Shown: piece by piece, positions 7,217 to 13,158 of the stretch
Position numbering within the stretch: the first letter of the stretch is position 1
Layout of the letters: the number at the start of each line of letters is the position of its first letter
Assembly: GCA_964569555.1 (NCBI GenBank)
Contig: CAZMTT010000025.1
Coordinates: 1 to 16,148, forward strand
DNA: 16,148 nt
Direction: 5' to 3'
Origin: G020353235 sp964569555
GTDB taxonomy: Bacteria; Chloroflexota; Dehalococcoidia; Dehalococcoidales; JAUYDJ01
Made by a program: the position numbers and the translations under genes
The notes under the pieces: generated by a model
Told to the model about the DNA's origin: nothing
What the model saw: only the letters and a program-made list of their open reading frames with translations
Database searches by the model: none

Positions 7217-7245
7217 ATTATACCTTATATTATCAAATTTCGGAA
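7217..7245 (-). promoter_or_regulatory. Candidate dnaX operon promoter
   Basis: On the minus strand a perfect TATAAT (7217-7222) lies 7 nt before the dnaX ATG, with TTCCGA (3 of 6) 17 nt upstream. If used, the mRNA would be nearly leaderless. A second possible -10, GATAAT (7229-7234), would give about a 12-nt leader but has no convincing -35. Only the AT-rich promoter region itself is reasonably supported. Confidence 0.35.
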
Positions 7246-7254
7246 TAATTTCGG
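7236..7254. repeat. AATTTCGG direct repeat in the divergent promoter region
   Basis: AATTTCGG occurs at 7236-7243 and again at 7247-7254. The period is 11 bp, about one helical turn, so both copies face the same side of the DNA. They lie just upstream of the plus-strand -35 at 7261 and over the possible dnaX -35. This is a possible two-half-site operator serving both directions. Confidence 0.35.
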
Positions 7255-7260
7255 CAGCAA

Positions 7261-7289
7261 TTGAAAAATTGTGAAACTAATCATACAAT
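7261..7289 (+). promoter_or_regulatory. Sigma-70 type promoter of the 25-residue-repeat protein gene
   Basis: TTGAAA (7261-7266), a 17-nt spacer and TACAAT (7284-7289) match the consensus at 5/6 and 5/6. The expected start near 7296 would fall inside the purine-rich ribosome-binding site (7291-7300), leaving AAGGG and a leader of about 12 nt. A short inverted repeat, CAATT-GAAA-AATTG (7258-7271), overlaps the -35. Confidence 0.7.
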
Positions 7290-7307
7290 AGGGGGAAGGG
7301 TTTGGCG

Positions 7308-9014
7308 ATGGCTGATAAGATTGAAAAATTAGACAAGGTATCTTCCCGCATTCTGGATGATATGGAAAGTGATACTGATGCTTTCGGCAGAGCGCTCACC
7401 AGAGCTGAGGAACTCAGCCGGTTGGCTCGCGAGGCTGCCGAGGGCTCGATAAGGGTTTCCCAGGAGGCAATCCGCCGGGCTGAGGCATTGAGCCAGGTAG
7501 CTAAGGAGACGGCTGAAGAGGCGAAACAGCTGTCGCTGGAAGCGGTGCGCCGGGCGGAAGAAGTAATCAAGAGCACCCGGGCGATTGCTGAGAAGGCGGC
7601 CAGGTCTTCCCAGGAAGCGGTGCAGCAGGCCGAGGAAGCTATCCAATCAACCAAGTGGGCTACCGAGGCGTTAACCAAAGCCTTTGCTGAAGCGGCGCAT
7701 AAAGCTGAGGAAACTGCCCAGTCGACCAAGCAGGGGGCTGAGGAGTCCATAAAAGTATCCCAGGAAGCGATAGCTCGGACTGAGGCAACCGACCAGTCGG
7801 CTAAGCAGATGGCTGAGGAGTCACTCAATACATCTCAGGAGACGATGCGGCGGGCTGACGAAGTAAGCCAGATGGCGCGCAAGATTGCTAATGAAGCCAA
7901 ACAGGCATCAATCGAGGCGACCACCAGAGCGGAGAAAGCAGGCCGGGCGGCTGAAGAAACCGCCAAGTCGACGGAGCGGCTCTTTGCCAAAGTAATGGCC
8001 CGGGCTGAGGAAATAAGCCGGATTGCGGAGGAGACAGCCGAGAGCTCGGTCAGGGCATCAGAGGAAGCGGTCAGCCGGGCTGATGGGATAGTCCAATCAC
8101 TCCGCCAGGCTACTGCTGAAGCCAAGAAAGCCTCTGAGGAAGCCATCACCAAGGCTGATGAGGTAGGTAAGTCGGCCTGGCAGACTATTGAGGAGGCCAA
8201 GAAAGCGGCTGAGGAAACCATCAGCAAGACTGATGAGATTAGTAAGCTGGCGGAGCAGACCGTTGCCGAATCGAAGAGGGTATCGGAGGAAGCGGTAAGC
8301 CGGGCTGACGAGATTAGCAAATCGGCTAAAGAAGCTGTGGAGACATCGGCCAAGGCGTCGCAGGCAGCGATAACTCAGGCTGAGGAAGCCAATAAACTGG
8401 CTAAAGCGGCGGCTAAAGAAGCCACCAAGCTATCACAGGAGGCGGCTGCTGAATCAAAGAAGGTCGCTGAGGCGGCGGTAAGCCGCTCTGAGGAAGTCAG
8501 CCAGGCGGCTCAGGCAGCCGCTGCCGAGGCAAAAAAGGCATCACAGGAAGCTATAACCAGGTCTGAGGCAGCCGGTAAATCGGCTAAAGAAGCCTCCGAG
8601 ACATCAGCCAGGGCGTCTCAGGAGGCGATGCTGCGGGCTGAGAAAGCCAGCAAGTCAGCTAAATCGGCGGCGGAAGCATCGGCGAAATCAGCCAAAGAAG
8701 CCGCCGAGCAGGCGATAGCCGCCGCCAGAGAAGCGGCCGCAGCCTCAATCAAGGCGTTTGAACAGGCCATCGGCGGACCGGAAGCGATAAGCCGGCTGAC
8801 CGCAGCTGCCCAGGAGGTAGCGGGCAAACCCCAGGAAGCCGCCCCGGGTAAGGTGGCTAAAGCCAAGGGAAAGAAAGAAGAAGCAGTGAAGGTTGGCCGG
8901 GATATTGAGAACCGTTTGGAGTTATTAGCCAGGATGTTTGCCGAAAATAAAACCAAACGAGCCACAAAAGAGGAAAGTGAGGCAGAGGAAGAGACGGAAG
9001 AAGAGGAGGAGTAA
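7308..9014 (+). CDS. Alanine-rich coiled-coil protein built of seventeen 25-residue repeats, unknown function
   Basis: No family recognised. The protein has 568 residues, no cysteine, no signal peptide and no membrane segment. A short N-terminal region (1-30) is followed by seventeen 25-residue units with approximate pattern (S/T)RA(D/E)E(I/V)SK.AKE.AEE.K.ASQEA(I/V). Units 1-14 cover 31-380. One 11-residue insert (381-391) precedes units 15-17 (392-466), and 22 further repeat-like residues run to 488. As 25 is 7+7+11, and inserts are 11 and 22, the coiled-coil phase is kept. The C-terminal part (489-568) is Gly/Lys-rich, then a short helix (DIENRLELLARMFAENK), then a very acidic tail of mostly Glu. 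I chose the ATG at 7308, 7 nt after AAGGG, over an in-frame TTG at 7302. It is likely a cytoplasmic structural or scaffold protein. It diverges from dnaX and precedes a second coiled-coil gene. Confidence 0.85.
   Translation: MADKIEKLDKVSSRILDDMESDTDAFGRALTRAEELSRLAREAAEGSIRVSQEAIRRAEALSQVAKETAEEAKQLSLEAVRRAEEVIKSTRAIAEKAARSSQEAVQQAEEAIQSTKWATEALTKAFAEAAHKAEETAQSTKQGAEESIKVSQEAIARTEATDQSAKQMAEESLNTSQETMRRADEVSQMARKIANEAKQASIEATTRAEKAGRAAEETAKSTERLFAKVMARAEEISRIAEETAESSVRASEEAVSRADGIVQSLRQATAEAKKASEEAITKADEVGKSAWQTIEEAKKAAEETISKTDEISKLAEQTVAESKRVSEEAVSRADEISKSAKEAVETSAKASQAAITQAEEANKLAKAAAKEATKLSQEAAAESKKVAEAAVSRSEEVSQAAQAAAAEAKKASQEAITRSEAAGKSAKEASETSARASQEAMLRAEKASKSAKSAAEASAKSAKEAAEQAIAAAREAAAASIKAFEQAIGGPEAISRLTAAAQEVAGKPQEAAPGKVAKAKGKKEEAVKVGRDIENRLELLARMFAENKTKRATKEESEAEEETEEEEE
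7398..8771 (+). repeat. Degenerate 75-bp tandem array encoding the 25-residue repeats
   Basis: The array encodes seventeen 25-residue units plus an 11-residue insert after unit 14 and 22 residues at the end. Units differ in both codons and residues, so the array is old and held at the protein level rather than a recent perfect duplication. The alanine-, serine- and glutamate-rich codons also leave long antisense frames free of stops. Confidence 0.85.
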
Positions 9015-9041
9015 CACCGAATCACGGTAACAGGTAATCGG

Positions 9042-9088
9042 GGCACAGGTATCTTGACTTTTCACGGGGTAAACCATATACTTGTGCC
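9042..9088. promoter_or_regulatory. 11-bp inverted repeat bracketing the promoter of the second coiled-coil gene
   Basis: GGCACAGGTAT (9042-9052) and ATACTTGTGCC (9078-9088) are inverted copies matching at 10 of 11 positions; the one difference would be a G-U pair in RNA. The left arm ends 2 bp before the -35 and the right arm overlaps the -10, so a dimeric repressor bound to both would block the promoter. As RNA it could also be a hairpin after the upstream gene, but no T-run follows. Confidence 0.5.
9054..9082 (+). promoter_or_regulatory. Sigma-70 type promoter of the 163-residue coiled-coil gene
   Basis: TTGACT (9054-9059), a 17-nt spacer and TATACT (9077-9082) each match the consensus at 5 of 6. 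The predicted start is near 9089, giving a leader of about 40 nt. The gene therefore need not depend on read-through from the repeat-protein gene. Confidence 0.75.
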
Positions 9089-9128
9089 GAAAATTCGCAA
9101 GATTTTAGATTAAAGGGGGTGTCTTCTT

Positions 9129-9620
9129 ATGGTAGACCCGAAAGAGCAAGCTCAGAAGATGGGGAAGAAAGCCGAGGAGCCAGTAGTGGAACCAGTGGCT
9201 GAGGTTCAGGGGGGGGCAGAAGAAGCCATGGCTGATGTCCGGGAACAGGCCGCGGGACCCCTGGCTGAGGTTCTGAAACGGGTAGAACAGGCCTATGCTG
9301 CTTATGTTGATGCGGAGAAAGAGGTGGCTAGGGTCTACAAGTCAAATGAGCAGCAGGTGGAGAAAGCCTATAAAGAGGCTGAGCAGCAGGCCAATATCGC
9401 TTGTGAGCAGGGCGTGGAAAGAGCCGCCCGAAATCGCGAGCGGGCGGAACAGCTGGCTGAGGAAGCATATCGCCGGGCCAAGGAACAGGCTAAGAAGAAT
9501 TATGAAGAAAGCGTCAAGCGGAGCCTGGAATCCCGCAGGGAAGCCGTAGAGCAGGCCTGGGCAATGCGCACCGAATCTATAGAACGGTCCTGGAAATTCT
9601 ACTCCAAAGAGAAAAGATAA
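9129..9620 (+). CDS. Small soluble coiled-coil protein with 11-residue aromatic spacing, unknown function
   Basis: No family recognised. It has 163 residues, with no signal peptide or membrane segment. Residues 1-45 are Pro/Glu/Val/Ala-rich and probably disordered. From about residue 46 to the end it is one long charged helix rich in Glu, Gln, Lys, Arg and Ala. Aromatics recur at 11-residue spacing: Tyr59, Tyr70, Tyr81; Tyr114, Tyr125; Trp144, Trp155. That is the mark of a hendecad coiled coil. It ends strongly basic and aromatic (SIERSWKFYSKEKR), unlike the acidic tail of its upstream neighbour. The ribosome-binding site is AAAGGGGG about 10 nt before the ATG. It has its own promoter and meets the convergent tubulin-like gene with only 28 nt between stop codons. 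A partner role with that gene or the repeat protein is inference. Confidence 0.82.
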   Translation: MVDPKEQAQKMGKKAEEPVVEPVAEVQGGAEEAMADVREQAAGPLAEVLKRVEQAYAAYVDAEKEVARVYKSNEQQVEKAYKEAEQQANIACEQGVERAARNRERAEQLAEEAYRRAKEQAKKNYEESVKRSLESRREAVEQAWAMRTESIERSWKFYSKEKR

Positions 9621-9648
9621 AGAGGCAAGTTAGCTAATCTTGGGGAAG

Positions 9649-10824
9649 TTACAGTAGCGAGGGTATATCGCGGAAGGCATCCTCGATTCCTCGGTGTTCA
9701 TACTCTATCCCTTCCCATCTCGTCTTATAGGAAGAGATATAACTAATAGCTCTGGTAAAGTACTCCATAACCTTGCCGACGTTGGTAAGTTCAGATAGTA
9801 TCAAAGTGACTTCTATGGCACGTTTTTCCCGGGGATAATCACCACTCCTGATTATCGCTTCAGTGGCCACGCGTTTGAGGCAACCCCCGATTTCATTAAG
9901 CAGTGACATATTCAATTCATCGGGTGGTGCCGAGAGGAGATACAGGGCTCGCTTGGCATCTGAGGGACGGCACTTAAGCGACAGGTCGCTTATGGCATCA
10001 CTCATTGACTGAACCCCTCGGCGGCTTTCAACCGGCTGCTCCCTGAAATCCGAGGTTCCACCAAAGGGATGCTTGAGCATAGGTATCTGGGTCCGGCCGT
10101 GACCGATTACCGTCCACCCCGACAGGGTCTGGATTATGTCTCCGGCGTCGATAATCTTGGCGCCGATGAATTTCGGCTTCTTCTCTTCACCGGCGCAGAG
10201 CAGGTTATAAAAGGGACTGACCACACGGGTATTAATCTTGGCCAGGTTGTTCTGAATCGAGGCATCTTTGGTAATATACCTCTGGTTGTCAATCAGAAAG
10301 ACGGCATCAGCCACCAGGTAAGCCGATTTGAGGCAGGTGGCGGTGTTGTATATCGTTCTCTCCTCCACCTTCTCTTCGTGCCGGAAAGGAAGGACAATAA
10401 TGTTGTATATCGGCTTTTCCGGGTAGCGCTCTTTGAGGTTTTGGGTCAGTATCGGTATTGCTCCCGAACCGGTACCGCCGGCGGCACTGGCAATGACCAC
10501 GAAGGCATCGGTCTCGTGGAATCGCTTGGTGTTTTTAACCGCTTCGGAGACCTTATCGCCATCTTCCCGGGCTATCTCGGCGCCCAGCTCGTTTATTTTG
10601 CCGACACCGTGGCCGCCTGTCTTTTGAGCGCCGATAAGTACCCGGTGCGCTTGGTCTGGTCTGATGAAGGATAGTCCGCTTAAATCAGCAATATCGGTGT
10701 TGACGGCAATAATGTTGCTGATTATATCAATACCACGCTGACCGCGTGCTCTTCCATTTAGACGAGCAAACTCATCGGCAACCCGTCCACCACACTGTCC
10801 GCAACCAATAACTAGTAGCTTCAC
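9649..10824 (-). CDS. Tubulin/FtsZ superfamily GTPase, CetZ-like (paralog A)
   Basis: GTP-binding protein expected to polymerise into filaments. It has 391 residues. T1 region is GCGQCGGR (7-14), with the GQCG seen in tubulins and similar to CetZ GQAGG rather than the FtsZ GGGGxNA. T3 has AVNTD (40-44). T4 is the tubulin signature AGGTGSG (115-121). The VLPF and DNQRYI segments (about 154-184) fit the T5/T6 nucleotide pocket. In T7, IDAGD (225-229) keeps both aspartates but Ile replaces the usual Asn. It starts with GTG at 10824, with AAGGTG 4 nt upstream. It lies 32 nt downstream of paralog B, so it is cotranscribed. Sequence identity to B is about 61%, gap-free. The tail before the final DIPSLL (362-385) diverges. 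It is not ordinary FtsZ; a role in shape or membrane structure rather than division is inferred. Confidence 0.88.
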   Translation of the reverse strand: MKLLVIGCGQCGGRVADEFARLNGRARGQRGIDIISNIIAVNTDIADLSGLSFIRPDQAHRVLIGAQKTGGHGVGKINELGAEIAREDGDKVSEAVKNTKRFHETDAFVVIASAAGGTGSGAIPILTQNLKERYPEKPIYNIIVLPFRHEEKVEERTIYNTATCLKSAYLVADAVFLIDNQRYITKDASIQNNLAKINTRVVSPFYNLLCAGEEKKPKFIGAKIIDAGDIIQTLSGWTVIGHGRTQIPMLKHPFGGTSDFREQPVESRRGVQSMSDAISDLSLKCRPSDAKRALYLLSAPPDELNMSLLNEIGGCLKRVATEAIIRSGDYPREKRAIEVTLILSELTNVGKVMEYFTRAISYISSYKTRWEGIEYEHRGIEDAFRDIPSLL

Positions 10825-10856
10825 TTTTCACCTTGATACCAAAAACCAGTTTTTCC

Positions 10857-12032
10857 CTATAGTAACGTTGGGATGTCTTTGCCGACTTCTTCCAGGGTTC
10901 TAAGCCTGCCCGCAGACTCTTCTTCTCTCCGTTTGAACTCAGGGATGAGAGTGGTTGATCTGCTATAGTACTCCCTGACCTTTTCCACATTGCTCAGTCC
11001 GGACAGAATCAGGGTAAGCTCGACAGAGGTTCTCTCCCGGGGGTAGTCACCATTCCTGATGGTAGCCTCCGGGGCAATACCCCTTAGATAGTCGCCAAGT
11101 TCCTTGACCAGGTCCATATTCATTTCTTTATGCGGTGCCGCCAGGAGGTATAGTGCCCGGCTGGCATCTGAGCAATCGCAGGTAATGGAAAGCTCGCTCA
11201 TCGCTTCATCCATTGCCTGGATTCCCTTGTGGATTTCGGTGCTCTTGGTCCTGAAGTCGGACTTGCGGGGCAGAGGTAGATTAAACATCGGCACCTCTGA
11301 TTTGCCGTGACCGATGGTGGTCCAACCGGTCAGTGTCTGTATGATATCGCCGGCATCGACGGTTTTGGCGCCGATGTATTTGGTTTTCTTCTCCTCACCC
11401 GCGCAGAGCAGGTCATAGAACGGTTCCACAATCATTTCGTTAATCTTGGTAAGGTTATTTCGGAGGGAGAAGTCCTTTCTGATATACCTCTGGTTGTCAA
11501 TCAGAAAGACGGCATCAGCCACCTGGTTGACTGATTTAATGCAGAGCGCGGAGTTATAAATAGCTCTTTCTTCGGTTGACTCTTCATGCTCAAAGGGCAG
11601 GATAACCATGGCATATAGTGGTTTATCTACGTAGCGTTCTTTGATGAATTTGGTTAAGACCGGTAGTGCCCCTGAGCCGGTGCCACCGCCCGAAGAGGCG
11701 ACCAGCAAAAAGGCGTCTGATTCATAGAACCGCTTGGCGCCTCGGATGGCATCGATAACCTTATCACTATCATCTCTGGCTATCTCAGCGCCCAGCTCGT
11801 TTATTTTACCAACGCCATGGCCACCGGTCTTTCTGGTTCCAATCAGGATTCTATGCCGGTAGTCAGATTTTATGTATGACAGCCCGCTCAGGTCAGCGGC
11901 ATCGGTGTTTACGGCGAAGACACCGGGGGTTATTTCAATGCGGCGTTGGCTGCGTGCCCTTTTATTTATCCGGGCGAATTGGTCGGCAATCCTGCCGCCA
12001 CACTGTCCGAACCCAATCACCACTAATTTCAT
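10857..12032 (-). CDS. Tubulin/FtsZ superfamily GTPase, CetZ-like (paralog B)
   Basis: First gene of a two-gene unit, 391 residues, the same length as paralog A, with 237 identical positions by hand count. T1 is GFGQCGGR (7-14); T3 has AVNTD; T4 is the full tubulin signature GGGTGSG (115-121). The T7 loop reads TVDAGD, keeping both catalytic-type aspartates with Thr for Asn. It therefore looks active as a GTPase, with the cross-subunit residues present. The C-terminal 30 residues diverge from A (EESAGRLRTLEEVGK) but both end DIP(S/T)LL, suggesting a shared binding tail like the FtsZ C-terminal peptide, though of different sequence. The ATG at 12032 has GAGGTGG close upstream and a strong promoter 30-60 nt upstream. 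There is no membrane segment. Two diverged copies suggest copolymers or separate filaments. Confidence 0.88.
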   Translation of the reverse strand: MKLVVIGFGQCGGRIADQFARINKRARSQRRIEITPGVFAVNTDAADLSGLSYIKSDYRHRILIGTRKTGGHGVGKINELGAEIARDDSDKVIDAIRGAKRFYESDAFLLVASSGGGTGSGALPVLTKFIKERYVDKPLYAMVILPFEHEESTEERAIYNSALCIKSVNQVADAVFLIDNQRYIRKDFSLRNNLTKINEMIVEPFYDLLCAGEEKKTKYIGAKTVDAGDIIQTLTGWTTIGHGKSEVPMFNLPLPRKSDFRTKSTEIHKGIQAMDEAMSELSITCDCSDASRALYLLAAPHKEMNMDLVKELGDYLRGIAPEATIRNGDYPRERTSVELTLILSGLSNVEKVREYYSRSTTLIPEFKRREEESAGRLRTLEEVGKDIPTLL

Positions 12033-12061
12033 TTCCCACCTCGGTCTTAAATATTTTACTT

Positions 12062-12091
12062 ATTGTACTCATACAAAGGTAATGATGTCAA
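12062..12091 (-). promoter_or_regulatory. Near-consensus promoter of the tubulin-like gene pair
   Basis: On the minus strand a perfect TTGACA (12086-12091), an 18-nt spacer and TACAAT (12062-12067) lie upstream of paralog B. The leader would be about 24 nt with GAGGTGG before the ATG. An inverted repeat, TTGTA-TGAG-TACAA (12063-12076), overlaps the -10 and could be an operator. Confidence 0.8.
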
Positions 12092-12123
12092 TAGCCGATA
12101 AGTAACGGGGGTGTAATCACTAT

Positions 12124-13137
12124 TTATAGCGCTTTATCGGCCAGAAAGTTAGCTAAATCAGCCAGACGGCAGCTGTAGCCCCACTCATTGTCATACCAGG
12201 CCAGCACCTTGACCATGTTGCCGCCGATGACCACGGTACTGGGGGCATCAAAGATGGCACTGGCCGGGTTGCCTTTGAAGTCGATGCTGACCAGCTTCTC
12301 TTCACAGTACTCCAGTATGCCTTTCATAGGTCCGGCAGCCGCAGCCTGGAAAGCCTGGTTGACCTGCTCGGTGGTAACCTCCTGGTTTAAATCGGCGACA
12401 AAGTCCACGATAGAAACAGTGGCTACCGGCACCCGGAAGGCAATTCCATCCAGCCTGCCCTTAAGCTCGGGGATAACCACCGTCACCGCCCTGGCGGCAC
12501 CGGTGGTGGTGGGGATAATGTTCATCGCCGCCGCTCGGGCGCGGCGCAGGTCTTTGTGATACACATCAAGTATTTTCTGGTCGTTGGTGTAGGCGTGAAT
12601 GGTGCTCATAAGCCCCCTGTCTATGCCGAAGCTCTGGTGCAGCACCTTGACCACTGGCGCAATACAGTTGGTGGTGCAAGATGCATTGGAGATAATATGG
12701 TGTTTCCGGGGGTCATACTTGTCTTCATTGACGCCGAGGACAATGGTGATATCTTCGTTTTTGGCCGGGGCGGAGATGAGCACCTTTTTCACACTGCCCT
12801 GGCGGTGGGCGGCTGCCTTGGTGGCATCGGTGAAGTGGCCGGTTGACTCAATCACGATATCTATGCCGTAGTCCGGCCACGGGATATTAGCCGGCTCGCG
12901 CTCCGCCAGCACCTTTATTTTTTGGCCATCAACTATAATTGCATCCTGGCTGGCTTTAACCTCGCCCGGGTAGCGGCCGTAGTTGGTGTCCCATTTAAGC
13001 AGGTGAGCATTGGTCTCGGTGTCGGTGAGGTCATTGATAACGGCTACCGCCAGTTTACCCTGGTAATACTGGTTAATTGCCCGCAGTGTTGACCGGCCGA
13101 TGCGCCCGAAGCCGTTAATGCCAATCTTGGTTACCAT
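12124..13137 (-). CDS. gap: Glyceraldehyde-3-phosphate dehydrogenase
   Basis: Converts glyceraldehyde 3-phosphate, phosphate and NAD(P)+ to 1,3-bisphosphoglycerate, reversibly, in glycolysis and gluconeogenesis. It has 337 residues, normal for the phosphorylating type. Seen are the nucleotide-binding GINGFGRIGR (6-15), the catalytic SNASCTTNC with Cys154 and Cys158, the catalytic His181 in HAYTND, and the C-terminal NEWGYSCRL. After beta-2 the sequence NDLTD (35-39) retains Asp36, which suits NAD+ preference. The ATG has AGGGGGG a few nt upstream. It lies 21 nt after enolase and is the last gene of the LOG-eno-gap unit. No clear terminator follows, and the tubulin pair downstream has its own promoter within the 91-nt gap. 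Confidence 0.97.
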   Translation of the reverse strand: MVTKIGINGFGRIGRSTLRAINQYYQGKLAVAVINDLTDTETNAHLLKWDTNYGRYPGEVKASQDAIIVDGQKIKVLAEREPANIPWPDYGIDIVIESTGHFTDATKAAAHRQGSVKKVLISAPAKNEDITIVLGVNEDKYDPRKHHIISNASCTTNCIAPVVKVLHQSFGIDRGLMSTIHAYTNDQKILDVYHKDLRRARAAAMNIIPTTTGAARAVTVVIPELKGRLDGIAFRVPVATVSIVDFVADLNQEVTTEQVNQAFQAAAAGPMKGILEYCEEKLVSIDFKGNPASAIFDAPSTVVIGGNMVKVLAWYDNEWGYSCRLADLANFLADKAL

Positions 13138-13158
13138 TTCATCCCCCCTAAGCCGGTT

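Noticed and set aside
7210..7307. Signal recognition particle RNA upstream of dnaX, as in some bacteria
   Set aside because: The 98-nt divergent gap is AT-rich and filled by promoter elements, with no GC-rich hairpin or conserved SRP tip sequence.
7277..8353. Long minus-strand open frames opposite the 25-residue-repeat gene (183 and 172 residues)
   Set aside because: They are antisense shadows of the alanine/serine/glutamate-rich repeat codons, show Ser/Ala-rich nonsense with no ribosome-binding site, and the plus strand has a promoter and ribosome-binding site.
7398..8771. 75-bp periodic repeats as a CRISPR array
   Set aside because: The repeats are degenerate, have no unique spacers, and lie fully inside one open reading frame with 25-codon periodicity; no cas gene is present.
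7308..9014. Repeat protein as a chemoreceptor signalling domain or a phage tape-measure protein
   Set aside because: It has no membrane segment, no sensor domain and no conserved receptor hairpin tip, and no phage genes lie nearby.
10841..10854. AAAAAC-GTTTTT between the two tubulin-like genes as a terminator
   Set aside because: The stem is AT-rich with almost no loop, and paralog A lacks a promoter in the 32-nt gap, so cotranscription is more likely.
9649..12032. Calling the tubulin-like genes ftsZ
   Set aside because: T1 is GQCGGR rather than the FtsZ glycine-rich GGGGxNA, T7 lacks the Asn, and the usual FtsZ C-terminal peptide is absent; no division genes (ftsA, ftsQ, mur) are nearby.
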